Assembly (NCBI RefSeq): GCF_013128195.2
Contig: NZ_CP053452.2
Coordinates: 2,356,001 to 2,420,000, forward strand
Direction: 5' to 3'
Source of the DNA: Frigoriglobus tundricola
Lineage (GTDB): Bacteria > Planctomycetota > Planctomycetia > Gemmatales > Gemmataceae
DNA length: 64,000 nt
Shown: positions 1 to 9,262 of the stretch, in pieces
Position numbering within the stretch: the first letter of the stretch is position 1
Layout: the number at the start of each line of letters is the position of its first letter
Translations under genes and position numbers: made by a program
Notes under the pieces: generated by a model
What the model was told of the DNA's origin: nothing
The model's input: only the letters and a program-made list of their open reading frames with translations
Database searches by the model: none

Positions 1-140
1 CCTGCATGACGTCGTCGGACAGCCCACGAGAATCCGGCAAGGTGATCGCCATGACACAGCAACCTATCGGACGATGGCAAGACCCATCAGGGCCTCAATG
101 TGGACTCGTCTAGTTTTGAGCAACTTCCTTGCCGAAGTAA

Positions 141-320
141 TATTTCGCGGAGCTGGAGTTCTATCAGATCTATTTCGTCGTCGCCGCGGTCTGGGCGCTC
201 CAGTTGATTCTGAGCCCCCTCTGGCTGCGTTACTTCCGCTTCGGCCCTTTGGAGTGGCTGTGGCGCAGTCTCACCTACTGGCAGACTCAACCGTTCCGGC
301 GATCGACCGCGCCATCCTAA
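141..320 (+). pseudogene. DUF418 membrane protein, C-terminal remnant
   Basis: This open stretch of 59 codons encodes the typical end of DUF418 family membrane proteins, including the segments SPLWLRYFRFGPLEWLWRSL and TYWQTQPFRR. The same frame is closed directly upstream by TAA at 138-140 and, further up, by TGA and TAG codons. No start codon or upstream transmembrane part is present in this frame. It is therefore the tail of a decayed gene, perhaps with frameshifts just upstream. The family usually spans about 350-400 residues, so most of the gene is missing or lies outside the window in broken form. Confidence 0.7.
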
Positions 321-414
321 CCGCACGATGGGAGCCGGGTCCGAGTCGGCCCGGCGGCGCGCCGTTTGCATTTCTTCGCAACGGTCTGCTGTCGCTCCTT
401 GCCGAGCTCCTCCC

Positions 415-705
415 GTGCCGTCATCCTCGACTCACGAACCCGTGCCCGTGCGGCTCTCGCTGTTTCGGTGCGATCGCTGTGGCGGCGTGATCCCGGTCAC
501 TCCGACCGAAGTCCGGGCGTGTGCGCGGGAGGCATGGCCCCAGTGTTGTGGGGCCGACCTGACCCTTTACATTGAGGCCGAGCGGCCGGCCCGGGACGCG
601 ACCGAGGTGATCGCGTTACCGCTCGCGCTGCCGGGCGGCAACCCGGGTACCGATACGGTCATTCTGGCGCCGCCCGCGGCCCGCAAGCTCACTCACGGAC
701 CATGA
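415..705 (+). CDS. small zinc-ribbon-like protein, copy 1
   Basis: The predicted 96-residue protein is a paralogue of the gene that overlaps its end. Cysteines at residues 19, 22, 36, 44 and 45 form CxxC, a lone Cys and a CC pair, which suggests a zinc-binding fold. The shared core begins RLSLFRC and continues TEVRAC and WPQCC. I chose the GTG at 415 because similarity to the second copy begins about 12 residues later; an ATG at 328 would add a low-complexity leader. The stop overlaps the next start in an ATGA, so the two are probably translated together. I do not recognise a named family, and the function is unknown. Confidence 0.55.
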   Translation: MPSSSTHEPVPVRLSLFRCDRCGGVIPVTPTEVRACAREAWPQCCGADLTLYIEAERPARDATEVIALPLALPGGNPGTDTVILAPPAARKLTHGP

Positions 706-974
706 CCACGACGCGTTTGTCCCTGTTCCGGTGCCGGCGCTGCGGTCGAACGCTCGCGGCTTCGCCCGACGAGGTGCGGGGCTGCGTCCGCGCCCGCTGG
801 CCCCGTTGTTGCAACGCGGACATGGCACTGCTCATCGCTGCCCCACGCCCGGCGACCGGCGTTACGGAAGTGAGCGCGCCGCCGTTTCCGCTACCGCTCG
901 ACGATCCCAACGCGGGAACCACCGTCCTCCCCACGCTGCCGGCCCCGCCGCCGCGGCCCAACCCCGTTCAGTAA
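702..974 (+). CDS. small zinc-ribbon-like protein, copy 2
   Basis: This 90-residue protein repeats the pattern of the gene before it. Cysteines lie at residues 11, 14, 28, 36 and 37, giving CxxC, then C, then CC at the same spacing. The start ATG overlaps the upstream stop by four bases. The C-terminal third is proline-rich and probably disordered. Two adjacent copies with identical cysteine spacing but diverged sequence indicate an old tandem duplication under selection for metal binding. A role in nucleic-acid or protein binding is possible, but nothing visible settles it. Confidence 0.6.
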   Translation: MTTTRLSLFRCRRCGRTLAASPDEVRGCVRARWPRCCNADMALLIAAPRPATGVTEVSAPPFPLPLDDPNAGTTVLPTLPAPPPRPNPVQ

Positions 975-1249
975 CAACCGCGGAGCGAGCGGGCCGTCTC
1001 GTGCGCGAAGGTGTGTGCCTGTTCGGCCGCAGCGCGTTGCCGCAGTCAGCAGCTTTTCCTGTTTGACGACGAGAGGACGTCCGGATTCGGTTTGATGGGC
1101 TTGCCACCCGTAGAAGCGACAGTAGAATTTGCTACAGACAACGCAACTGCCGCTCCACGAAGTCGGTTTCGCGACGAGTCGTTCGCACGGCCAACTTCAC
1201 AACACGACAGTTACAGATTGTCAAAGGCCAAAAATAACGGCCCGATTTT

Positions 1250-1323
<74 letters not shown>

Positions 1324-1443
1324 CTAGACAGAAGTAGTTGGCCGAACAGCACTTAAGTGTACCCTCCCGGCGGTCGGGAGGTGCGGCCCGCAGAAGCTCT
1401 AATCCGGTAATCTACCGGGTTCCGCTTTTTCGGTGCCACACCC

Positions 1444-2637
1444 ATGACCCCGCGCAAGTCCCCGCCCGCGCTCCGTCGTCACAAGCCCAGCAAACAAGGT
1501 GTGGTCACGCTCAACGGGCGCGACCATTACCTCGGTTACTGGCCGGACGGGCAGAAAAAAGCTCCATCGGATCTCCAAGCCGCCTACGACGCCCTCGTCG
1601 CCGAGTGGCTGGCCAACGGCCGCCGACCGACCGTCGAAGCCCCTCCTCCCCTCACCATCGCCGAACTGATTCTGCAATTCTGGGAGCGGTACGCGACCGT
1701 TTATTACCGCCACACCGACGGCACGCCTACCAGCGAGCAGGAGAACTATAAGCTGTCGCTCCGGCCGCTCCGCAAGCTGTTCGGTAAACTGCCGGCGGCC
1801 GAGTTCTCGCCCCTCAAGCTGAAGGCCGTCCGCCAGACGCTCATCGCCGCCGACGTCAGCCGCGGGGTCATCAACCAGCGGATCGGGCGGGTCAAGCGTT
1901 TGTTCAAGTGGGCCGTGGCCGAAGAGCTGGTTGGCGAACCCGTCCACCGCGCCCTGATGGCCGTTGAGGGGCTCAAGGCCGGCCGGTCCGAGGCTCGGGA
2001 GACGGACCGGGTCGAGCCGGTCCCGGACGAACACGTGGACGCGGTCCTCCCGTTCCTTCCGACGGCCCTGAGCGCGATGGTCCGTGTTCAGCGCCTGACC
2101 GGCATGCGACCCGGTGAGGCGGCCCAGATGCGCGGCCGCGACCTCGACACGACGGGCGAGGTGTGGGTGTACAAGCCGGCCCGGCACAAGACCACCTGGC
2201 GCGGCAAGGAGCGGGTCGTGCTACTCGGCCCGAAGTGCCGTGAGGTGCTGCGGCCCTTCCTGAAGCCCGATCCCGACGCGTATCTGTTCAGCCCGTGGGA
2301 CGCGCGGGAGGAACTGTTCGCAACGAAGCGGGCGGCCCGAAAGACGAAAGTTCAACCCAGCCAGATCTGTCGGCGGAAGGCGAAACCGCAGCGCAAGCCG
2401 GCCGCGTTCTACACCCGGCACACGTACGCGTCGGCCGTCGCCCGCGCCTGCGTGAAGGCGGGCGTCGCGCACTGGCACCCGAACCAGTTGCGGCACTCGC
2501 GGGCGACCGAGGTGCGCGGCGCGTTCGGGCTGGAGGCCGCACAGGTGGTGCTCGGGCACGCGCGGGCCAATGTCACGGAGGTGTATGCCGAGCGGAACCT
2601 GACGCTCGCCGCCCGCGTCGCCGCGGAGACGGGGTGA
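1444..2637 (+). CDS. tyrosine recombinase / phage-type integrase
   Basis: The 397-residue protein has an N-terminal SAM-like DNA-binding half (about residues 70-175) and a C-terminal catalytic domain. Visible catalytic residues are Arg222 in TGMRPGE, a lysine near 249, Arg350 in PNQLRHS, His372 in GHARANVTEV and the nucleophile Tyr381. The usual His of the HxxR box is Asn347, which I know as a frequent variant in planctomycete recombinases. Its place just after tRNA-Asp suggests that it catalyses integration of a mobile island at that tRNA. A start at 1444 fits the family length. Whether the element is still mobile cannot be judged from here. Confidence 0.9.
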   Translation: MTPRKSPPALRRHKPSKQGVVTLNGRDHYLGYWPDGQKKAPSDLQAAYDALVAEWLANGRRPTVEAPPPLTIAELILQFWERYATVYYRHTDGTPTSEQENYKLSLRPLRKLFGKLPAAEFSPLKLKAVRQTLIAADVSRGVINQRIGRVKRLFKWAVAEELVGEPVHRALMAVEGLKAGRSEARETDRVEPVPDEHVDAVLPFLPTALSAMVRVQRLTGMRPGEAAQMRGRDLDTTGEVWVYKPARHKTTWRGKERVVLLGPKCREVLRPFLKPDPDAYLFSPWDAREELFATKRAARKTKVQPSQICRRKAKPQRKPAAFYTRHTYASAVARACVKAGVAHWHPNQLRHSRATEVRGAFGLEAAQVVLGHARANVTEVYAERNLTLAARVAAETG

Positions 2638-2814
2638 AGCAACGCGCTCAGCATCGGGCGGCCGGCGATAGAGCGACTCGGCCGCCCTCCTCCTAGAAGG
2701 CACAATAATGAGGAAGGAGCCACTCGCAGAATGCCAGCGGTCGTAATAACACGGTCGAGGCTGCGTGTGGGGCAGGAATACCGGGACGACAGACCACTGT
2801 CACGGGGAGCAGTC

Positions 2815-3807
2815 ATGGGCAACGATCCTTTTGAATCCGCGCTTCATGCCGCGCGAGCGGCGCTGGGGCCTGTGCCCGAGCGTCTCCAGTTCCCCGAACC
2901 CGACTGGTCGCTTTCCACAGGCGAGAGCGACACACCCGCGGGGTCCACCGGTTCGGGCAAAGATGGTCCTATCGGTGAGTCGGCCCCCGGAAGTGGGAGT
3001 ACTTCGGACGTTAAACCGGCGCTGGAACTATCGCCCGGTGAGCCGGTCTGGGCCGCTCTCTACCACCTGAAGGCTCTCTGCGACCTGTTGCCCCCCACGC
3101 CGGGCAGTGAGAGCCGGCTTGGCCAGTGCGTCGCGCGGATGCGCGACACCGCTTCAAAGGAACTCTTTGCGGACGCCGAACCAGACCCTTTGGCCGACGA
3201 CAGCCTCAGCCCAATCAGTTATCCCAGATTGGAAGTGAACGAGGCCGTCGGGTCCGCCCGACACCTGCTCCTGGAGTTACTCCCCCGAGTGGAGTTCGAG
3301 CGGCGCTTGCGCGAGTTACTCGACCGTGAGTTGCGAAAATCGGACCCGTTTCTGGAGGAGGACGACCGGGGTACGATCCAGGGGATGGTCGAACCGTCCG
3401 GGCCGAGCCGCCAGAAGATGCGCAACGACTCGAAACTCCACGCTCTGGGCGTCTTCCTGGACGCGCTACGCCGCCAACCGTTCGCCGCGGTGAGGTGCGC
3501 TGTCCGACTCTTGAGCAACGTCGCTATCCCCTCAAACCTCCTGTCGGTCGACGTGATGGAGTTCGTCGTGACCTTCAGGTCGCAGCCACACCGCGTTTCC
3601 GAGCCCGCCGCTCACTTCGTCCGACTGCTCCTCGCGGCGCAAGGCGGCATCGTCTCGACCGGCGAGCTGAAAAAAGCCTTGAAGGTGAGTGGGCAGATCG
3701 TCCCCAAACGGCTGAAGGACAAACTGCCAATCGCCCTTGTTGCGGCCATCGTGACCGACCAAAGGGGATCGCGCCTCGATGTGGATCAACTCATGTCATA
3801 CGCGTGA
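2815..3807 (+). CDS. hypothetical protein, 330 aa
   Basis: The start ATG at 2815 follows a GGGGAG ribosome-binding site at about 2804. The N-terminal 90 residues are low in complexity and rich in Gly, Ser, Pro and Thr, so probably disordered. The rest is a helical, charged region including a stretch around KLHALGVFLDALRRQPFAAV. No signal peptide or membrane segment is visible, and I recognise no family. It lies downstream of the integrase in the same direction and is probably island cargo. Confidence 0.6.
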   Translation: MGNDPFESALHAARAALGPVPERLQFPEPDWSLSTGESDTPAGSTGSGKDGPIGESAPGSGSTSDVKPALELSPGEPVWAALYHLKALCDLLPPTPGSESRLGQCVARMRDTASKELFADAEPDPLADDSLSPISYPRLEVNEAVGSARHLLLELLPRVEFERRLRELLDRELRKSDPFLEEDDRGTIQGMVEPSGPSRQKMRNDSKLHALGVFLDALRRQPFAAVRCAVRLLSNVAIPSNLLSVDVMEFVVTFRSQPHRVSEPAAHFVRLLLAAQGGIVSTGELKKALKVSGQIVPKRLKDKLPIALVAAIVTDQRGSRLDVDQLMSYA

Positions 3808-3885
3808 CAGTTTTCGTCAGTAGGTATGACGGGTCTCGGGCGGCAAAAAGAACGGCAGGTTGCGAAACCGTGCCGGAGGCCGCCA

Positions 3886-4242
3886 ATGACCGTCAAAGCT
3901 CTCCAATCAGGTATTCTCACGTCCGTCGTCTCCCTCCACGTCCTTGACCTTGTCAACGAAGAGGTCGTGACGTTCGCCGAACTGGCCCGCCGCCTGGGCC
4001 GCCGTCGCGCGAACCGACCGACCCACGTCGCCACGATCCACCGTTGGCGTCTCCGGGGCTTAAACGGGGTGCGATTGGCGGCCGCGAAGTCCGGTGGGAT
4101 CTGGGTGACAACTGTTCAGGCATACCAGCGTTTTGTGGACGCCATAACCCAAGCAGCCTCTCCCGAAGCAAAGCCTCCGGCGGGGACACCTCGCGCGTCT
4201 GCTGATCAGACGGACCGATCCCTTGATGCCCTCGGACTGTGA
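3886..4242 (+). CDS. DUF1580-type helix-turn-helix protein
   Basis: The 118-residue product carries the DUF1580 pattern: VVTFAELARRLGRRR, then HVATIHRWRLRGLNGVRL, then a segment around the GIWVTT motif. This is a MerR/excisionase-like winged helix that is common and expanded in planctomycete mobile elements. The start at 3886 is preceded by GGAGG with good spacing; an upstream ATG at 3826 lacks one. It probably binds DNA as an excisionase-like or regulatory factor of the integrated element. That role is inferred from family and position only. Confidence 0.75.
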   Translation: MTVKALQSGILTSVVSLHVLDLVNEEVVTFAELARRLGRRRANRPTHVATIHRWRLRGLNGVRLAAAKSGGIWVTTVQAYQRFVDAITQAASPEAKPPAGTPRASADQTDRSLDALGL

Positions 4243-4413
4243 GGCCCCGCAAGCATCGGCTGACCGTAGAGTTGCCGGGATTAACCGCAGCGGATCCGCC
4301 ACTGACGGCGAGCCACGCCTCGCCTGCAAGGTGAGGAGTTCGCCCTGCGAGCTTGTGAGCACGGATGCTCTTCTGTGTTTCTGATCTGAGGTTTTACCTA
4401 GAGGACGACGACG

Positions 4414-5400
<987 letters not shown>

Positions 5401-5512
5401 CCACGCGCCCCGGTGCTCTGTTCGACGCTGTCACTATGCCGCCGGGCGACGCCCCGCCCGGCCCTTCGCCCGCTCGCCCGCAGTACCCGTCGCCTGTTAC
5501 TGGAGATAAACG

Positions 5513-6397
5513 GTGAAGAAGAAACGCCCCGACGAGCCGCAGCCCACCACGGCACGCCTGGAGAACCTGCGGCTCGCGGATCTGAGACCGCACCCGGACC
5601 AAGGCGACTACTTCCCCAACTACGGCAAACCCGAGCGTGAGGCGCTCAAGGCCGACATCCGGGTCAACAAACTCAAGCACCCAATCGTGGTGCTTCCGCC
5701 TGGCAACACCGCCGGGCTGCCGCCCTACACGATCCTGGAGGGGCACACCCGCCGCGAGATCCTGCTCGAACTCGGCGAGACGAAGACCGAGGCACTCGTC
5801 CGGTTCGACCTGATCGACGCGCCGCGGGCCGCGGTGGACGAGATCTTCTTGTCGGACAACAACGCGCGCCGCCACCCCAGCAAGCTCGACCAGGCGCGGG
5901 TCGCCGTGGGCCTGTACAAGTGTCGCCGCGCCAAACAGGGCCGGTCCGTCTCCGGCGACCTGTTCCAGCGCGAAGAACTCCGGGACCAGATCGGGGCCAT
6001 CTTCGGCATGTCGGGCCGGAACCTCGCTCGCTACCTGTCCGTCCTGGCCGCGCCGATCGAGGTGCAAAACGCGTTAGAGGCCAAAAAGGTCAAGCTGGTG
6101 GACGCCGCGAAGGTGGCGGCGATGTCGAAGGACGATCAGGCGCGTCTGGCCGCACGGCTCCAGGCCGGCGAGGACGCGCGGGCGGTGTTCGCCGCGTTCT
6201 TCGGCACGAAGTCCAACAAGCACGTCAAGACCGCCGACGCCGTCGCCTGCCTGGCCCGGAGCCTCAATCGCGCCGGGGCCGACTTCACGGACCGGCTCGA
6301 CAAGGTGAAGCCCGGTCCGGTGCGGGCGAACGCGGACGCCCTCCGCGCGGGCGCGAAGTTGATCCGGGCGCTGCTGGAGCGGATCGACGCCCCGTAG
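5513..6397 (+). CDS. ParB/Spo0J-like nuclease-domain protein
   Basis: The 294-residue product starts at GTG 5513 behind GGAG. Its N-terminal third is a ParB domain: LRLADLRPHPDQGDYF, the segment VNKLKHPIVV, and the phosphate-binding EGHTRRE motif at residues 76-82. A central helix-turn-helix-like region includes GAIFGMSGRNLARYLSVL. True chromosomal ParB proteins pair with ParA; no ParA gene is adjacent, so this is more likely an element-borne regulator or partition-like protein of the integrated island. The ParB fold is well supported; the cellular role is inferred. Confidence 0.8.
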   Translation: MKKKRPDEPQPTTARLENLRLADLRPHPDQGDYFPNYGKPEREALKADIRVNKLKHPIVVLPPGNTAGLPPYTILEGHTRREILLELGETKTEALVRFDLIDAPRAAVDEIFLSDNNARRHPSKLDQARVAVGLYKCRRAKQGRSVSGDLFQREELRDQIGAIFGMSGRNLARYLSVLAAPIEVQNALEAKKVKLVDAAKVAAMSKDDQARLAARLQAGEDARAVFAAFFGTKSNKHVKTADAVACLARSLNRAGADFTDRLDKVKPGPVRANADALRAGAKLIRALLERIDAP

Positions 6398-6459
6398 GGC
6401 GGTCGCGGCGGTGTCTCGCGGGGCGGGCGTCGGCCCGGCCGCGGTGGGTGGGGCCACCC

Positions 6460-6525
6460 CGGAGACGATGGCAGGGCGGACACACTGGTGATGCAACTTC
6501 CGGTTTTGGGGGCACGAATGTCCGC
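6460..6525. repeat. 66-bp repeat, copy 1
   Basis: This 66-base block matches 7765-7830 over its whole length without gaps, with roughly a dozen differences. Its right half includes TTCCGGTTTTGGG and ends CACGAATGTCCGC. The arms GCGGACA and TGTCCGC are inverted repeats that could pair. In this copy the block is joined directly to a fragment of a reverse transcriptase gene. Confidence 0.8.
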
Positions 6526-6526
6526 G

Positions 6527-6687
6527 CAGAAGTACGGCATCGAGGAGACGTTGTCGGTCGGTGAGTTGATTGAGCGCTGGGCGAACGCGGCGTGGCCGGG
6601 ATATACGGCGACGGGTACGGTGCGGCACGGGCTACCTCACCGAGGGGGCGATGACGTACCCGACTCCGACGTCGGTGGTGGTGGTAA
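6527..6687 (+). pseudogene. reverse transcriptase, C-terminal fragment
   Basis: The reading frame gives KYGIEETLSVGELIERW and, after a frameshift near 6630, GYLTEGAMTYPTPTSVVV. These match residues 395-448 of the intact reverse transcriptase at 9679-11025 (EHGFEETVGVAELVERW, then GYLVEAALSYPTPTSNVW). The fragment is about 160 bases against 165 in the intact gene. It begins immediately after the 66-bp repeat, so a deletion has fused the repeat to the gene's tail. It cannot encode a polymerase, because all catalytic motifs are missing. Confidence 0.8.
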
Positions 6688-6840
6688 GCGCGCCCGTCTT
6701 CGTCGCGGACGAGGCGCAAGACCCGCGTGGTGGGATCGGGGGACTTTGAGTTTACCGACGCCCATCTGTTACGTGCCGAGAGTGGCAACTGCCGAGAGGC
6801 GGTACCCGAACGACTATCTAATCAAGAGAGGTCCGAAGTC

Positions 6841-7278
6841 ATGTCGAAGCATCTTGTCGAGAACGAGGAAGTGGAGTTCGACATCGTCGCGGTTCTGGAC
6901 GAGATCCAGTTCACCGACCCATCGCTCTGGTTCGTCCTGATCGCCGGTGGGACGGTCGGCGGGTGCATGGACGCTACGGGAGCCTACATCATGTCGCGCT
7001 GCCTGGTTGAAGTGGAGACCAGGCACGCGTTCAACGCGGCGGGCCGATTCGTGCGCGTCCCCCACTCCGAGTGGGCCAAGAGCACCGCAAAAGCCAAGCG
7101 GGTTCGCGACCGCGTCCGCCGGGCGCTCCGTGCCGGGCAACAGGCCGGTGCGGAGTTCGTGCTCTGCTACCACATCGAGGGCGATCCCCGCTGGTATCTG
7201 GAATGGTCCGACAACCACGACCAAGAATCGGCGGTCGAGGCCCTCAAGCAGTACCTGAGGTCCATGCCTTGGGTGTGA
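6841..7278 (+). CDS. hypothetical protein, cargo of decayed RT unit
   Basis: The start ATG at 6841 follows AGAGG and yields a 145-residue soluble protein with no recognised domain. Notable segments are VEFDIVAVLDEIQFTDPSLW at the N-terminus and AKAKRVRDRVRRALRAGQQA in the middle. The gene lies between a reverse transcriptase tail and an ATPase 5' fragment. A TIGR02996/LRR gene holds the same slot in the intact unit, so this is the alternative cargo of a degenerate copy. Unlike its neighbours, it is an uninterrupted frame. Confidence 0.6.
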   Translation: MSKHLVENEEVEFDIVAVLDEIQFTDPSLWFVLIAGGTVGGCMDATGAYIMSRCLVEVETRHAFNAAGRFVRVPHSEWAKSTAKAKRVRDRVRRALRAGQQAGAEFVLCYHIEGDPRWYLEWSDNHDQESAVEALKQYLRSMPWV

Positions 7279-7347
7279 ACGGCTCCCGACGAATCCCAGG
7301 GAGTGGGTGCGAGCTGCGACAGAACTCTCACCGCGAGGTGGAATCCG

Positions 7348-7491
7348 ATGGCGAGGACGAACGGCGCGACAACCGCGACGGTCGCGAAGAAGCCGCGGCT
7401 GTCGCTGACCAGCATGGCGGACCTGTGCGACGAGAGCACCGAGCCCGACTGGCTGGTCGAGCGGGTGCTGGTCCGCGACCAGCCGATGGTT
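7348..7491 (+). pseudogene. RepA-like ATPase, N-terminal fragment
   Basis: The first 48 codons, including KKPRLSLTSMADLCDE and PDWLVE, closely match the start of the intact ATPase at 12366. The similarity stops just before the Walker A motif and the frame then runs into unrelated sequence. Even the ribosome-binding region (GAGGTGGAATCCGATG) resembles that of the intact gene. The remnant marks the right end of the decayed upstream unit. Confidence 0.8.
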
Positions 7492-7524
7492 CGGAACTCT
7501 CAACAACTGACCAGGGAGACTCAG

Positions 7525-7734
7525 ATGGAATGCAAGCTCGTGATCCGGGCGGAAGCCCCGCCCGTCACCGGGTACGCGGACGAGGGCTTGGTGCTTGAGT
7601 TCGAGGACCTGGAGGATCTCACCTCCTGGCTGATGACGATCTGCGGGGATGCGGAGCACTGCCCGTACACCAAGATCCGCGCCTACGCCGAGCGGCTCGA
7701 ACGGGGTGCCGCTCGTGCCGCCGAGTGCCGGTGA
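7525..7734 (+). CDS. small hypothetical protein, 69 aa
   Basis: An ATG at 7525 behind GGGAG opens a 69-residue acidic protein containing VLEFEDLEDLTSWLMTICGD and YTKIRAYAERLERG. It is in frame with the truncated ATPase start upstream, so it could be read as a fusion, but its own ribosome-binding site and start argue for separate translation. It looks like a small soluble binding protein. I do not recognise a family. Confidence 0.5.
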   Translation: MECKLVIRAEAPPVTGYADEGLVLEFEDLEDLTSWLMTICGDAEHCPYTKIRAYAERLERGAARAAECR

Positions 7735-7764
7735 GCGCGTTGCGGAGGTGTGTGCCGTCCCGCC

Positions 7765-7830
7765 CGGACACGATGTCCGGGCGGACACAGAGGTGACGCA
7801 GTTTCCGGTTTTGGGAGCACGAATGTCCGC
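7765..7830. repeat. 66-bp repeat, copy 2, carrying RBS and start codon
   Basis: This second copy of the 66-base repeat contains two possible hairpins: the perfect CCCGGACA/TGTCCGGG pair just at its left edge, and GCGGACA/TGTCCGC spanning the remainder. Its last bases supply the GGGAG ribosome-binding site and the ATGTCCGC that begins the helicase-like gene at 7823. The left-edge hairpin is not preserved in copy 1, while the outer GCGGACA/TGTCCGC arms are. Confidence 0.8.
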
Positions 7831-9262
7831 AAACGAACAACGCCGGGTGGTCGTCGAACTGCACGCGAGCCACCGGGCGACGATGGAGCCCGTCGTCGCA
7901 GCGGTGCGCGACTCTCTCCTGCGCTCGGTCATCGAGTTCGGGACCGGCGGCCCGCTCGGCCACACCATGGAGTTGGTGATTTCTGACGAGTTCGGGGAGG
8001 TCGTTCGCCGGTACGGGAGCGTCGGTCCCGAGGTCCAGACGCTCCCCCAGGGCTTGGTCCCCGAGGTCGTCGAGCGCCTCCGGGAACTGGGCCAAGAAGT
8101 CGAGGTGCGGGACCGCCGCACCGACTCGGACCGCTGGCGGGTGCGACCGGACTGGAAGCGGTGCGTGGAAAAAGCGCAGTGGGAGGTCGTGAGCGCCGTT
8201 GGCGAACACAGGGCGCTGCGCGTGGTCGGGTTCGATGATGACACCGTCGCGGACGCCGTCGCGAACGTCACTCGGGCCTACCCGGACGCCCGCATCGCCA
8301 TCGCCGTGCCCACCAACGCGCTTCTGGACCGGGTCCGGCGGCGGCTGGGCGAACGGCTCGTGAACCCACTGGGGCTGTTCACGGCAAAGAAGAAGCGGCC
8401 GGGGCGGGTGTCCGTGGGCCTCGTCGGGCAGTTCCCGAGGCAGTCCGGGAGCGAGTGGGACCTGTTGGTGCTGCCCTACGCCGAGGGCACCGTGAGCGAC
8501 GCCGCCCTGCGGGTCATCGCGTCGGGGCAGTACCAGAGACTGCTCTCGTTCTCGCGGGCGAAGTGGACGCGGGACGAGTCCATCAACCGGCGGTTCTTGG
8601 TCATTGCCGGGAGCACCTTCCCGGAGGAGCGGACACATGCGTCGGTGACCGCGGTGGTGCTGCCCGCGCACGGCACGCGGCCGGACGGGGTCATGCCGGA
8701 CGCACTCCAGGAGAAGAAGAAGCTCTACTGGCACAACGGGCGGCGCAACCGGCGCGTCGCGGAGGTCGCCCGGTGCCTCGTGAAGGCCAAGAAGAAGTCC
8801 GTGCGGTCGATCTTCAACGGCGACGAACCGTTGGTGAAAGAGGTCGTGGCGGCGGCAAAGTCCGGTGTCGCGGTCGTAGTGGAGACGCCGGTGCACGCAC
8901 GGGAATTCGCGGACCTGCTTCCGGGGTGGGTGATCTGGACCGCCAACGGGCTCGACGTCGCAGAGCCGGAGCCGGGGTGCGGCATCATCACTACCGAGAC
9001 GGCCGCGACGCAGTACGGGATCGGCGCGGGCGTCTTGATCCGGGCGACGGGGACGCGGTGGGCGCTGCCGGAGATCAACTGGCCCTCGGTACGCCGGGTC
9101 GAGAGCGCCGTCCTGATCGACTTCGCGGACGAGTTCCACCCGCAGGCGGCAAAGAACGCCGCGGCACGGACCCAAAGCTACCAGAAGGCCGGAATGACGG
9201 TTTGGACTCCCGAGGAAGTCCCGGCAACCGAACACCACGAGACCACGGGGGCGTCAGGATGA
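7823..9262 (+). CDS. degenerate SF2-helicase-like protein of RT unit
   Basis: The 479-residue protein has the layout of a superfamily-2 helicase. An N-terminal motif (LPQGLVPEVVERLRELGQEV followed by EVRDRR) resembles the leader domain of XPB-like helicases. A first RecA-like half contains AIAVPTNALLDRV and ends RFLVIAGSTF; a second half contains VVVETPVHAREFADLLPGW, ATGTRWALPE and IDFADEFHPQA. No GxGKT Walker A is visible, and where DEAH is expected the sequence reads LLVLPYAEG. It is probably an inactive, RNA- or DNA-binding helicase relative. The gene opens inside the 66-bp repeat and lies upstream of the reverse transcriptase with a 416-base gap. A truncated inverted homologue is found at 20505-20795. 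Confidence 0.6.
   Translation: MSANEQRRVVVELHASHRATMEPVVAAVRDSLLRSVIEFGTGGPLGHTMELVISDEFGEVVRRYGSVGPEVQTLPQGLVPEVVERLRELGQEVEVRDRRTDSDRWRVRPDWKRCVEKAQWEVVSAVGEHRALRVVGFDDDTVADAVANVTRAYPDARIAIAVPTNALLDRVRRRLGERLVNPLGLFTAKKKRPGRVSVGLVGQFPRQSGSEWDLLVLPYAEGTVSDAALRVIASGQYQRLLSFSRAKWTRDESINRRFLVIAGSTFPEERTHASVTAVVLPAHGTRPDGVMPDALQEKKKLYWHNGRRNRRVAEVARCLVKAKKKSVRSIFNGDEPLVKEVVAAAKSGVAVVVETPVHAREFADLLPGWVIWTANGLDVAEPEPGCGIITTETAATQYGIGAGVLIRATGTRWALPEINWPSVRRVESAVLIDFADEFHPQAAKNAAARTQSYQKAGMTVWTPEEVPATEHHETTGASG

Noticed and set aside
1399-2187. Long minus-strand frame opposite the integrase
   Set aside because: It is an antisense shadow produced by GC-rich codon structure; the plus strand has a complete recombinase with catalytic motifs.
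7303-7734. A single 143-residue gene
   Set aside because: Its first 48 residues from 7348 are a truncated ATPase start and the rest has its own ribosome-binding site, so I split it into a remnant and a small gene.
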